DNA of 64,000 nucleotides, taken from assembly GCA_963748485.1 (NCBI GenBank), contig CAVVJF010000011.1:620001-684000 (forward strand). Direction: 5' to 3'. Position 1 is the stretch's first letter. Each line of letters starts with the position of its first letter. The notes beneath the pieces were generated by a model. The model made no database searches and was not told where the DNA came from. It saw only the letters and a program-made list of their open reading frames with translations. Shown in pieces: positions 24,951 through 33,231 of the stretch. Made by a program: the position numbers and the translations under genes. Source of the stretch: DASRWT01 sp963748485 (GTDB taxonomy: Bacteria > Methylomirabilota > Methylomirabilia > Rokubacteriales > CSP1-6).

Positions 24951-26105
24951 ATGAACCGGCGCGTCTATCTCGATCATAACGCCTCCACCCCCGTGCATCC
25001 CGAGGTAGTCGAGGCGATGCTCCCGTACTTCGCGGAGCGCTTCGGCAACCCCTCGAGCATCCACGGCTTCGGCCGCGAGGCTCGGGAGGGCCTCGACGTC
25101 GCGCGCGAGCAGATCGCGCGCTTCCTCCGCGTGGGCAAGGACGAGATCGTCTTCACCTCCGGTGGGACGGAGTCCGACAACCTCGCGATCAAGGGCGTCG
25201 CGGCGGCGCGGGGCCGCGGCCACATCGTGACATCGGCGGTGGAGCACCACGCGGTGCTGCGCACCTGCGCGGTGCTGGAGGGGCAGGGCTTCGCCGTCAC
25301 CGTGGTGGCGGTGGACGGCTACGGCATGGTCGACCCCGACGACGTACGGCGCGCGCTTCGCGACGACACCATTCTCGTCTCGATCATGCACGCCAACTCC
25401 GAGGTGGGAACCATCCAGCCGGTGGGCGCGATCGGCGCGATCACCCGCGCGCGCGGCATTCCCTTCCACGTCGACGGCGTGCAGACCTTCGGCAAGCTGC
25501 CCGTGGATCTGGAGGCCCTCGGTATCGATCTCTTCTCGTTCTCCGGCCATAAGATCTACGGGCCCAAGGGCGCGGCGGGCCTGTACATCCGCAAGGCGAC
25601 GCGCATGGCCTCCGTCCAGCACGGGGGCGAGCACGAGCGCCGACGCCGGGCGGGCACCGAGAACGTGCCCGGCGTCGTGGGCCTCGGCAAGGCGGTGGAG
25701 GTGCGCGGGCGCGACATGGCGGCGGAGGAGGGCCGGGTCCGCGCCCTCCGCGACCGCCTGTGGGAGGGCCTGTCCGCCCGGGTGCCCGAGATCCGGCTCA
25801 ACGGTCATCCCACCGAGCGCCTGCCCGGCACGTGTAACGTCTGCTTCCGCCACATCGAGTCCGAATCGATCGTGCTCGGTCTGGATCTCAAGGGCATCGG
25901 CGTGTCGGCGGGCTCGGCCTGTACCTCGGGGAACGTGGAGCCGTCTCACGTTCTCCTCGCGATGGGCGTCCCTCTCGACTGGGCCATGGGCACCGTGCGC
26001 TGCTCGGTGGGGCGGGGCACCACCGCGGAGGACATCGACTACGTGGTCGACAGCGTGGAGCCGCTCGCGGGCAAGCTGCGCAGCCTCTCGCCGGCGCGAG
26101 CCTGA
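24951..26105 (+). CDS. cysteine desulfurase (NifS/IscS family, intact active site)
   Basis: 384-residue PLP enzyme that releases sulfur from cysteine as an enzyme persulfide. All key residues are present: VEHHAVL (PLP-stacking His), VDGVQ (ring contacts), SGHKIYGPKG (Schiff-base lysine) and AGSACTSG (loop cysteine). It is shorter and more NifS-like than the isc-operon homologue. Followed by an IscU-like scaffold and cysE, the usual nifS-nifU-cysE style of supply unit. It is the only desulfurase in this window predicted to be active. Confidence 0.93.
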   Translation: MNRRVYLDHNASTPVHPEVVEAMLPYFAERFGNPSSIHGFGREAREGLDVAREQIARFLRVGKDEIVFTSGGTESDNLAIKGVAAARGRGHIVTSAVEHHAVLRTCAVLEGQGFAVTVVAVDGYGMVDPDDVRRALRDDTILVSIMHANSEVGTIQPVGAIGAITRARGIPFHVDGVQTFGKLPVDLEALGIDLFSFSGHKIYGPKGAAGLYIRKATRMASVQHGGEHERRRRAGTENVPGVVGLGKAVEVRGRDMAAEEGRVRALRDRLWEGLSARVPEIRLNGHPTERLPGTCNVCFRHIESESIVLGLDLKGIGVSAGSACTSGNVEPSHVLLAMGVPLDWAMGTVRCSVGRGTTAEDIDYVVDSVEPLAGKLRSLSPARA

Positions 26106-26112
26106 GGACCGG

Positions 26113-26514
26113 GTGCGCTACTCCGAGACGCTCATCGAGCACTTCCGCAACCCGCGCAACGCGGGCATGATGCGAGATCCCGACGGCGTGGGGGAGAGCG
26201 AGTACCCGGAGTGCATGGATCTCACGCGCGTTTACCTGCGCGTGAGGGGAGGGCGGGTGGCGGAGGCGCGCTTCCAGACCTATGGCTGCGGACCCACCAT
26301 CGCCGCGTCCAGCGCCGCCACCGAGCTGATCCGCGGGGCGGCCCTCGAGGACCTGCTCGACCTGGCCGATGCCCGGGTGGAGACGGCGGTGGGCGGGCTG
26401 CCCGCCGACCGCGCGCATGCCGCCCAGGTGGTGTCGGCGGCCATACGGGCGGCCGCCCGCGACGCGGTGGCGCGAGTCGACGGAGGCCGGCGCCGGCCGG
26501 CCCAAGGAGGGTGA
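26113..26514 (+). CDS. IscU/NifU-N-like scaffold lacking the third cysteine
   Basis: 133-residue IscU-family protein. C34 in PECMDL and C59 in YGCGPTIAASS are kept, but the KIHC motif is RAHA (H102, A103), so the third cysteine is Ala, and LPPVK is LPADR, so HscA recognition is probably lost. The C-terminus is Arg/Ala-rich. GTG start eight bases after the desulfurase stop. It may bind sulfur or iron transiently, or act as an adaptor; normal [2Fe-2S] assembly is doubtful. Confidence 0.85.
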   Translation: MRYSETLIEHFRNPRNAGMMRDPDGVGESEYPECMDLTRVYLRVRGGRVAEARFQTYGCGPTIAASSAATELIRGAALEDLLDLADARVETAVGGLPADRAHAAQVVSAAIRAAARDAVARVDGGRRRPAQGG

Positions 26515-26518
26515 TCGC

Positions 26519-27184
26519 ATGTTCGCCCAGATGAAGCGCGACGTGAGAACGGTGCTCGAGCGCGATCCCGCCGCGCGGTCTGCCCTCGAGGTGGTGCTCT
26601 GCTACCCCGGCGTTCATGCGATCTGGACGCACCGGATCGCCCACGCCCTGTGGCGGAGCGGCTGGTTCACCTCCGCGCGGCTCGTCTCGCATCTCGGCCG
26701 ATTCTTGACGGGCATCGAGATTCACCCCGCCGCCAAGCTGGGGCCGGGTCTCTTCATCGACCACGGCATGGGTCTCGTCATCGGCGAAACCGCCGAGGTG
26801 GGCGAGAACGTGAGCCTGTTGCAGGGCGTCACGCTCGGCGGCACCAGCGTACGGCGCGAGAAGCGCCATCCCACCCTCGGCGACAACGTGACCGTCGGCG
26901 CGGGGGCCAGCATTCTCGGCGGGTTCACCATCGGCGCGGGCAGCCGCATCGGCGCGGGCTCGGTGGTGGTGCGCGAGGTTCCCGAGAACTCGGTTGTCGT
27001 CGGCGTGCCGGGACGGGTAACATATCGGGACGGCCAGCGCGTGCGGGGCGAGATCGATCTGAACCAGGTGGATCTACCCGACCCGCTGGCCCGCGCGGTG
27101 GAGCACCTGCTCGACCGGATCCGCGCGCTGGAAGCCGAGCTGGAGGCGCTGAAGCAGCCCGCGCGCGAGCGCGAGGCCGAATAG
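26519..27184 (+). CDS. cysE: serine O-acetyltransferase
   Basis: 221-residue left-handed beta-helix acetyltransferase that makes O-acetylserine, the cysteine precursor. Hexapeptide repeats with IHPAAKLGPGLFIDHGMG, the catalytic His in DHG, and GVTLGGTS are typical of CysE. The C-terminal 40 residues form a charged helix (ALEAELEALKQ). AAGGAGG precedes the ATG at 26519. Linking cysteine synthesis to the neighbouring desulfurase makes metabolic sense. Confidence 0.93.
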   Translation: MFAQMKRDVRTVLERDPAARSALEVVLCYPGVHAIWTHRIAHALWRSGWFTSARLVSHLGRFLTGIEIHPAAKLGPGLFIDHGMGLVIGETAEVGENVSLLQGVTLGGTSVRREKRHPTLGDNVTVGAGASILGGFTIGAGSRIGAGSVVVREVPENSVVVGVPGRVTYRDGQRVRGEIDLNQVDLPDPLARAVEHLLDRIRALEAELEALKQPAREREAE

Positions 27185-27196
27185 GGGAGGGGCCGA

Positions 27197-27379
27197 GTGG
27201 TTCCGAAGGACACGATGAGCGTGCAGGAAGCCTCGCAGTACCTGGCCATGGACGAGCAGACGATCACGCGCATGGCCACCGAGCGGCGGATCCCGTGTCT
27301 GCATCAGGATGGCAAGTGGCTGTTCTCCAAGAAGTCCATCGACAAGTGGAAGGCCCGCCAGACCCCAGCGCGCGCCTGA
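27197..27379 (+). CDS. small excisionase/MerR-type helix-turn-helix protein
   Basis: 60-residue single-domain DNA-binding protein of the excisionase family: SVQEASQYLAMDEQTITRMATERRIP followed (split for length) by the wing with GKWLFSKKSIDKW. GTG start at 27197 after GGGGAGG; an ATG six codons later is possible. No phage or plasmid genes lie nearby, so it is more likely a regulator than a true excisionase. The 3' end overlaps the next gene. Confidence 0.8.
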   Translation: MVPKDTMSVQEASQYLAMDEQTITRMATERRIPCLHQDGKWLFSKKSIDKWKARQTPARA

Positions 27380-27942
27380 GCCGCGACGCCGCGTGGGCGG
27401 TTCTCACCGAGTTCACCCGCTCCGATAGCCTGCGCAAGCACGCCCTCGCCGTCGAGGCGGCCATGCGCGCCTATGCCGCCCGTTACGAGGCGGACGCCGA
27501 GACGTGGGGCATCGCCGGTATGCTCCACGACTTCGACTACGAGATGCATCCCACCGCGCCGCGCCATCCCCTGAAGGGGGCGGAGATCCTTGCCGCGCGT
27601 GGCGTGCCCGGCGCGATCGTGTACGCGATCCTGGCGCACGCCGACTACTCCGGCTGCCCGCGGCGGAGCCTGCTCGACCGCGCCCTCTACGCCTGCGACG
27701 AGCCGGCCGGCTTCATCACCGCCTGTGCGCTCGTCCGGCCCGGCCGCGCCATCGCCGGGCTGGAGACGGCGTCGGTGGTGAAGAAGCTCCGCGACAAGGC
27801 CTTCGCCCGGACCGTGAACCGCGCCGACGTGTACCGGGGCGCCGAGGAGCTCGGCATCCCGCTCGAGGAGCATTTGGGCTTCCTGGTCCAGGCGCTGACC
27901 GCGTCGGCCCCCGCCCTCGGCCTCGCCGGCGCCCCGAGCTAG
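27346..27942 (+). CDS. HD domain phosphohydrolase-like protein
   Basis: 198-residue HD-superfamily protein. Metal ligands: H in LRKHALAVEAAM, the HD pair in GMLHDFDYEMHP, a later H in AILAHADYSG and D in ALYACDEPAG. Similar small HD proteins act on nucleotides or are of unknown substrate. The GTG at 27346, inside the end of the helix-turn-helix gene, is the only usual start that keeps the conserved N-terminus (SRDAAWAVLTEFTRS). Confidence 0.82.
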   Translation: MEGPPDPSARLSRDAAWAVLTEFTRSDSLRKHALAVEAAMRAYAARYEADAETWGIAGMLHDFDYEMHPTAPRHPLKGAEILAARGVPGAIVYAILAHADYSGCPRRSLLDRALYACDEPAGFITACALVRPGRAIAGLETASVVKKLRDKAFARTVNRADVYRGAEELGIPLEEHLGFLVQALTASAPALGLAGAPS

Positions 27943-27981
27943 CGGGATGCCGGGCGCGCCGCGGGCCGTCGCCTAGTTTTC

Positions 27982-29214
27982 ATGGCGGGATCACCCGGCG
28001 CGATCCGGACGGTGCTCCACGTCGACATGGACGCGTTCTACGCGTCCGTCGAGCAGCGCGATCGGCCGGAGCTGCGCGGCCGCCCGGTGGTGGTGGGCGC
28101 GCTCCCGGGCGGCCGGGGAGTGGTCTCCGCCGCCTCCTACGAGGCGCGGCGCTTCGGCATCCACTCCGCCATGCCCATCAGCCGCGCGTACCGGCTCTGC
28201 CGGGACGCGGTGTACCTGCCGGTAGACATGGACAAGTACGCCGCCGAGTCGCGCCGCATCATGGCGCTGCTGGCCGAGTGGACGCCGCTGCTCGAGCCCG
28301 TGTCGATCGACGAGGCCTTCCTCGACGTCAGCGCCAGCCGCGCGCTCCGGGGCGACGGCCCCGCGATCGCGCGCGACATCAAGGCGCGCATCCGCGCCGA
28401 GGTGGCCCTCACCGCGTCGGTGGGGGTCGCGCCCAACAAGTTCCTCGCCAAGGTCGCCTCCGATCTCGAGAAGCCCGACGGCCTCGTGGTGGTGGCGCCG
28501 GGGCGAGAAGCGGCGTTCCTCGCGCCGCTGCCGGTGTCGCGCCTCTGGGGCGTGGGGCGTGTGACCGCGGCCGAGCTGGAGACGCTGGGGATACAGACCA
28601 TCGGGCAGCTCGCGAGCCTGGCCCCCGCCGCGCTGGAGGCGCGCTTCGGCAGCAATGGGCCCGCCCTCGCCGCGCTCGCGCGGGGCCGCGACGATCGTCC
28701 CGTCGAACCCTTCGCCGCCCCCAAGTCCATGGGCGCGGAGGAGACGTTCGGGGTCGATCACGGCGACGTCGCCCGTCTCCGCGCGACCCTCCGCGCCCAG
28801 GCGGAGCGCGTCGCGCGCGAGCTCCGGAGCGAGGGCTATGCGGGCAAGGTCGTCACCCTCAAGATTCGCTTCGCCGACTTCTCGACCTTCACGCGCGCCC
28901 ACTCGGGCGAGCCGACGCAGGACGGACTCCGCATCTACCAGGAAGCGTGCCGGCTGCTCGACCGGGTGCGACTCATCCAGCCCGTTCGGCTCATCGGGCT
29001 GTCGGTTTCGGGGTTGGGCGCTGCCGGCCAGGGGCAGCTGCCGCTCTTCGGCCCCGACGCCGCTCGCCAGGAGCGGCTCGGCCGCGCGCTGGACCGGCTG
29101 GCCGAGCGCTTCGGCGGTGATACGGTGCGCCCCGCCAGCCTGCTGGGCCGCCGGCGCTCACGCCCCGCCGCGGGCGGCGCGGAAGGGAATCCGCCGAGCG
29201 GCCGCGCGCGTTGA
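27982..29214 (+). CDS. dinB: DNA polymerase IV (Y family)
   Basis: 410-residue translesion polymerase. Catalytic motifs: HVDMDAFYASVEQ (first Asp pair), SYEARRFGI, and SIDEAFLDVS (second acidic pair), then the thumb helix-hairpin-helix, the little-finger domain and a beta-clamp-binding motif QLPLF near 349. It copies damaged DNA with low fidelity. No LexA-type box is obvious in the 39 bases upstream. Confidence 0.94.
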   Translation: MAGSPGAIRTVLHVDMDAFYASVEQRDRPELRGRPVVVGALPGGRGVVSAASYEARRFGIHSAMPISRAYRLCRDAVYLPVDMDKYAAESRRIMALLAEWTPLLEPVSIDEAFLDVSASRALRGDGPAIARDIKARIRAEVALTASVGVAPNKFLAKVASDLEKPDGLVVVAPGREAAFLAPLPVSRLWGVGRVTAAELETLGIQTIGQLASLAPAALEARFGSNGPALAALARGRDDRPVEPFAAPKSMGAEETFGVDHGDVARLRATLRAQAERVARELRSEGYAGKVVTLKIRFADFSTFTRAHSGEPTQDGLRIYQEACRLLDRVRLIQPVRLIGLSVSGLGAAGQGQLPLFGPDAARQERLGRALDRLAERFGGDTVRPASLLGRRRSRPAAGGAEGNPPSGRAR

Positions 29215-29230
29215 CTGAGGGGCGGCCGGA

Positions 29231-29259
29231 TTGCCTTCGCTGGGGGCTTCGGCTACACT
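29231..29259 (+). promoter_or_regulatory. promoter of the ferritin-like gene pair
   Basis: TTGCCT (29231-29236), 17 bases, TACACT (29254-29259), about 37 bases before the ATG at 29297. A TTGACT at 29211 has no matching -10 box. Confidence 0.5.
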
Positions 29260-29296
29260 CACTGAATAGCGGTTCATTCTCTTCCGGGAGCCTCCC

Positions 29297-30052
29297 ATGG
29301 AACGTCTCATCGCGTATGACAAGCTGGCCCGCGAGGAGCGCTTCGTGCGCATGCGCGCCCGTGACGTGGCCCAGCTGAAGGTCGAGCAGGGCCTCGCGCC
29401 GTTTCCCGACCTCGCCACCCGTGAGTCCATTAAGGAGCGCGTGCACGGGATCATGGTGGGCGAGATGCAGGCGATGGAAGGCGCGGGGCGGAGCGTCTAC
29501 GACTTCCCCGACGCGCCGTGGGAGTTCACCATGGACATGGCGCGCCAGGTGTGGGACGAGTCGCGCCATCTCGAGATCTACCTCCGCCTGCTCGAGCACC
29601 TCGACGGCTACGTGGGCGAGTTCCCCGAGACCACCATCCTCTGGCGCTGCGCCTGCGCGGAGGACGCGGCAGCGCGGGTCGCCGGCGTGAACCGGGGCCT
29701 GGAGGGCCTGGCCTGCGACGTCTTCAACCAGCTCGTGCACATCGCCCGCAAGATGGGCGATCCGATCCTCGAGCGTGCGGTGGACTTCGTCCTCGCCGAC
29801 GAGATCACCCACGTGCGTATGGGCTCGAAGTGGCTCACGCGGCTCACCGAGGGCGATCCGGAGCGGCGGAAGAAGGCCATCGCGTTCCAGGACAGCATCG
29901 ACGAGCGCTTCAACCTCGGCGGCGTCCGCCAGGACGGACATCACGAGGAGGTCCTGATCTCCATCGCCACCGAGGCGCGCCAGCTCGGCGGGTTCACCGA
30001 CGAGGAAATCGCCCGCCTCATCAAGACCACCCAGCGGTCCCAGGTCTACTAG
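29297..30052 (+). CDS. ferritin-like di-iron protein (DUF455-like)
   Basis: 251-residue helical protein with carboxylate/His pairs of a di-iron bundle: E56 in GEMQAME, E88-x2-H91 in DESRHLE, E136 in RGLEG and E169-x2-H172 in ADEITHV. This fits DUF455/MiaE-like oxidases rather than storage ferritins. Substrate unknown. GGGAG precedes the ATG. It is followed after four bases by a second ferritin-like gene. Confidence 0.82.
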   Translation: MERLIAYDKLAREERFVRMRARDVAQLKVEQGLAPFPDLATRESIKERVHGIMVGEMQAMEGAGRSVYDFPDAPWEFTMDMARQVWDESRHLEIYLRLLEHLDGYVGEFPETTILWRCACAEDAAARVAGVNRGLEGLACDVFNQLVHIARKMGDPILERAVDFVLADEITHVRMGSKWLTRLTEGDPERRKKAIAFQDSIDERFNLGGVRQDGHHEEVLISIATEARQLGGFTDEEIARLIKTTQRSQVY

Positions 30053-30056
30053 CTCG

Positions 30057-31025
30057 ATGAAGCCGCTGGACGGCCCTCACTCCGTCGAGCAATCCGCCCG
30101 CCTTGTCCGCCACTACCGCTACGCCACCGAGCGGATGATGCGGGTCATGGGGGGCTGGCTCGCCCTGACGCCGGAGGTGTCGGCCAAGCTCCTCATGGGC
30201 CGACACGTCTGGGACAATGCCCAGCACGCCGACATCCTGGGGCGCCGGCTCCCCGAGCTGCGCGCGCCCGCCCAGGAGTCCGAGCCCCCCAACGACGCCT
30301 TCCGAGCCTTCTTGGACGCCCTCGAGTCGCCGGAGACGCCGGAGCGGACGGTCGAGCGGCTGGTGGGGCTCTACCGCGTCCTCAAGCCGCATCTCCTCGC
30401 CGACTACGACCGGCATCTCGGGAGCGCGAACGCGGTGTACGAGCCGCCCACGCGCCGCATCCTCGCCCGCTGCGCGGAGGACGAGCGGCGTCACATCGCC
30501 GCCGGCGAGCGCGTGCTCGCCCATCTCACCGCCGCTCCCGAAGCGCGGGCGCGCGCCCAGGCCTGGCAGGCGCGGCTGGAGGCGCTGCTCGCCGAGGCGG
30601 GGGGCGTCAGCGGTCAGGGGCTGCCCGAGGCGTCCCCGCCTCCGGTGTCCGCCGAGGGGGTCGCGGAAGCCGAGGAGTTCATCCGGCTCGAGACGCGCCC
30701 GGCCCACTGGCCGCTGCCCCCCGAGCTCGGCGCGGCGGTGACCGCGCTGGGCGACGCTCTCGTGGCCGGCGACCGGACGGCGGCCCGGCGCTGGCTCGCC
30801 GCCGACGTCCCAAGCGACGGCGCCGACGTCTCGCTCGCCTCCGCCCGATTCACCGCGCACGCGGTGGTGGCCGTCGCGCGCATCGGCGATCAGCTCCTCG
30901 TGAAGCTCCGCCTCGACGGGCCTACCCTGTCGGCGACGCTTGCCGCGCGCTGGGCACGGGGCCCCGGGGGCTGGCGCGTCCACGCCCTCGACGTGGCTCG
31001 CCTCGAAGCCGTCCACTCCGCCTGA
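30057..31025 (+). CDS. ferritin-like protein with C-terminal SnoaL-like region
   Basis: 322 residues. The N-terminal 170 residues are helical with possible metal ligands (ATERMM, WDNAQHADI, and CAEDERRHIAAGERV), a divergent relative of the upstream protein in which some ligands are replaced (WDNAQH where the neighbour has WDESRH). After a Pro-rich linker the last 100 residues have alternating strands ending GGWRVHALDVARLEA, like an NTF2/SnoaL fold. Probably works with the preceding protein; function unknown. Confidence 0.7.
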   Translation: MKPLDGPHSVEQSARLVRHYRYATERMMRVMGGWLALTPEVSAKLLMGRHVWDNAQHADILGRRLPELRAPAQESEPPNDAFRAFLDALESPETPERTVERLVGLYRVLKPHLLADYDRHLGSANAVYEPPTRRILARCAEDERRHIAAGERVLAHLTAAPEARARAQAWQARLEALLAEAGGVSGQGLPEASPPPVSAEGVAEAEEFIRLETRPAHWPLPPELGAAVTALGDALVAGDRTAARRWLAADVPSDGADVSLASARFTAHAVVAVARIGDQLLVKLRLDGPTLSATLAARWARGPGGWRVHALDVARLEAVHSA

Positions 31026-31029
31026 ACGA

Positions 31030-32373
31030 GTGCTCGCGAGCGTCCTCGTCGCCAACCGCGGGGAGATCGCGCGCCGGGTGATCCGGGCCTGTCGCGCGCT
31101 GGGGATCCGCACCATCGCCGTCCATTCCGAGGCCGACGCGGGCTGGCCCCATGTCGCCGACGCCGATCAGGCCGTCGCCATCGGCCCCGCGCCGGCCCGC
31201 GAGAGCTATCTCAGCATCGAGCGCGTTCTCGCCGCCGCCCGCGACTCGGGCGCGCGCGCCGTGCATCCCGGCTACGGGTTTCTCTCGGAGAACTGGCGCT
31301 TCGCCAAGGCCTGCGAGGAGGCCGGGCTCGTGTTCGTGGGGCCGTCGTGGCGCGTCATCCAGCAGATGGGTGACAAGGTGGAGGCGCGCCGGCGGATGCG
31401 GGAGGCGGGGGTGCCGGTGGTGCCGGGCAGCGAGGGCGCCCTCGACACGCTGGAGGCGGCGGTGGCGGTGGGCGAGACGATCGGCTTCCCGTTGATGCTC
31501 AAGGCCGCCGCGGGTGGCGGGGGGATCGGGATGGTCCGCGTGGCGGATGCCCTCGCGCTCCCCGCCGCCTGGGCCTCGGCCCAGCGCCGGGCGCAGGCCG
31601 CCTTCGGCTCCGGCGCACTCTTCGTGGAGCGTTACATGACGGAGCCGCGCCACGTCGAGGTGCAGGTGTTCGGCGATTCCCAGGGGCAGGTCGTGCATCT
31701 GCACGAGCGCGAGTGCTCCATCCAGCGCCGCCACCAGAAGCTCGTCGAGGAAAGCCCCGCGCCGGGGCTGGATCCGGGCCTCAAGGCGCGCCTCGTCGCG
31801 GCGGCGGTGGCGGGCGCACGCGCCGTCGGCTACGTCAATGCCGGCACCATGGAGTTCATCGTGCAGTGCGGAGAGTTCTACTTCCTCGAGATGAACACCC
31901 GCCTGCAGGTGGAGCATCCGGTGACGGAAGAGGTGACGGGCCTCGACATCGTCCAGGCCCAGCTCCAGGTGGCGGGCGGTGCGCCGCTGCCGTGGAAGCA
32001 GGAGGAGATCGTGCAGCGGGGCGCCGCCATCGAGTGCCGTGTCTACGCGGAGGATCCCGCCAAGAACTTCATGCCCTCGCCGGGGCGCATCACGCGGCTC
32101 GTGGCGCCCCAGGGGCCGGGCGTGCGGCTGGAGTCCGGGGTCGCCGATGGGGTGCAGGTTTCAGTACACTACGATCCGCTCCTGGCCAAGCTCGTCACGC
32201 GCGGGGACACACGCGACGAGGCCATCGCGCGCATGGCGACGGCCCTCGACGCCTTCGTCGTGGAGGGGGTCCGGACCGTCATCCCATTTCACCGGCGGGT
32301 GCTGGCGAGCGCGGCGTTCCGGGCCGGCCGGGTGCACACTCAGATGGTCGAACAAGGAGCCTTCAATGCCTGA
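31030..32373 (+). CDS. accC: biotin carboxylase subunit
   Basis: 447-residue ATP-grasp biotin carboxylase (carboxylates carrier-bound biotin with bicarbonate and ATP). Motifs: VLVANRGEIARRVIRACR at the N-terminus, the glycine loop AAAGGGGIGMV, ECSIQRRHQKLVEE, and the catalytic EMNTRLQVEHPVTE. GTG start at 31030, four bases after the previous stop. Overlaps a mini carrier gene. No carboxyltransferase is present in the window, so the final acceptor (acetyl-CoA, propionyl-CoA or other) is unknown. Confidence 0.92.
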   Translation: MLASVLVANRGEIARRVIRACRALGIRTIAVHSEADAGWPHVADADQAVAIGPAPARESYLSIERVLAAARDSGARAVHPGYGFLSENWRFAKACEEAGLVFVGPSWRVIQQMGDKVEARRRMREAGVPVVPGSEGALDTLEAAVAVGETIGFPLMLKAAAGGGGIGMVRVADALALPAAWASAQRRAQAAFGSGALFVERYMTEPRHVEVQVFGDSQGQVVHLHERECSIQRRHQKLVEESPAPGLDPGLKARLVAAAVAGARAVGYVNAGTMEFIVQCGEFYFLEMNTRLQVEHPVTEEVTGLDIVQAQLQVAGGAPLPWKQEEIVQRGAAIECRVYAEDPAKNFMPSPGRITRLVAPQGPGVRLESGVADGVQVSVHYDPLLAKLVTRGDTRDEAIARMATALDAFVVEGVRTVIPFHRRVLASAAFRAGRVHTQMVEQGAFNA

Positions 32374-32581
32374 GGACGTCAAGGCCCACATCACCGGGGT
32401 GGTCTTTCAGATCACGACCAAGGCCGGTGACAAGGTGGCGGCGGGTGATCCTGTCATCGTGCTCGAGTCCATGAAGATGGAGATCCCGGTGGAAGCGCCC
32501 CGCGCCGGCGTCGTGCGCGAGATCAAGGTCGCCGAGGGACAAACGGTGCAGGAGGGTGACACGGTCGCATTGATCGACTAG
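32366..32581 (+). CDS. biotin carboxyl carrier domain protein
   Basis: 71-residue single biotinyl domain with the biotinylation motif ESMKMEI (Lys about residue 37). It is much shorter than classical AccB (about 150 residues), lacking the Ala/Pro-rich N-terminal region, and resembles the carriers of acyl-CoA carboxylases. AAGGAG sits before the ATG, which overlaps the carboxylase stop. Confidence 0.9.
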   Translation: MPEDVKAHITGVVFQITTKAGDKVAAGDPVIVLESMKMEIPVEAPRAGVVREIKVAEGQTVQEGDTVALID

Positions 32582-32592
32582 GAGGGCCCGTC

Positions 32593-33099
32593 ATGAGCAC
32601 CACGCTCGTCCGCGAGCACTACGACTATCACCGCTGGGCCAATCGCCGCCTCTTCGATGTCGCCGAAGCGCTGGGGGCGGAGGTGGCGGGCCGCGACATG
32701 GGCAAGCACTGGAGCTTCCCCACGCTCAAGGCGATGTTCGCCCACATCTACGCGGCGGACAGCATCTGGCTCAGCCGCTGGAAGGGCGAGTCGCCCGGGC
32801 GCTTGTTCCGCGACGCCGACTTCGCGAGCATGGCCGACCTCCGCGCTCGCTGGGACGCGCTGGAGGCCGAGCAGCGCGCCTTCGTGGAGAGCCTGGGCGA
32901 CGCCGACTTCACGCGCGTGATTGACTACAAGAACACCGAGGGCGCCCAGTTCCGCGTGGCGCTGGGGGCGCTGCTGCTGCACGTGGCCAATCACGCCACC
33001 CACCATCGCAGTGAGGTTGCCACCATGCTGACCCTCCTCAGCGGCTCGCCCCCCGACACCGGGATCAACACCTATCGCGTCAGCGTCGTGAAAGGCTAG
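32593..33099 (+). CDS. DinB/YfiT-fold metal-binding protein
   Basis: 168-residue four-helix protein of the DinB superfamily (unrelated to polymerase IV). The three His ligands can be seen: H in MFAHIYAADSIWLSRW (about 50) and the C-terminal H-x3-H in NHATHHRSEV (about 135-140). Such proteins include thiol-S-transferases and damage-induced proteins. Last clear member of the ferritin-carboxylase gene run. Confidence 0.85.
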   Translation: MSTTLVREHYDYHRWANRRLFDVAEALGAEVAGRDMGKHWSFPTLKAMFAHIYAADSIWLSRWKGESPGRLFRDADFASMADLRARWDALEAEQRAFVESLGDADFTRVIDYKNTEGAQFRVALGALLLHVANHATHHRSEVATMLTLLSGSPPDTGINTYRVSVVKG

Positions 33100-33231
33100 G
33101 GCGCGCCGCTGGCGGGCGCGCTGCGCGCCGCGCTCGGGTGGACGCTGCGTCGGCTCCCCGGCGACGCTCCCGAGCTGATCTACACCCGGCTCCTGCGACC
33201 CCGCCCCCTACGCGCCGCCGTCAACGCGATC

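Noticed and set aside
27197..27379. Evidence for an integrated mobile element from the excisionase-like gene
   Set aside because: No integrase, attachment-site repeats, tRNA gene or shift in composition around it.
29211..29216. TTGACT as -35 box of the ferritin-like genes
   Set aside because: No acceptable -10 box at 16-18 bases; the TTGCCT/TACACT pair downstream fits better.
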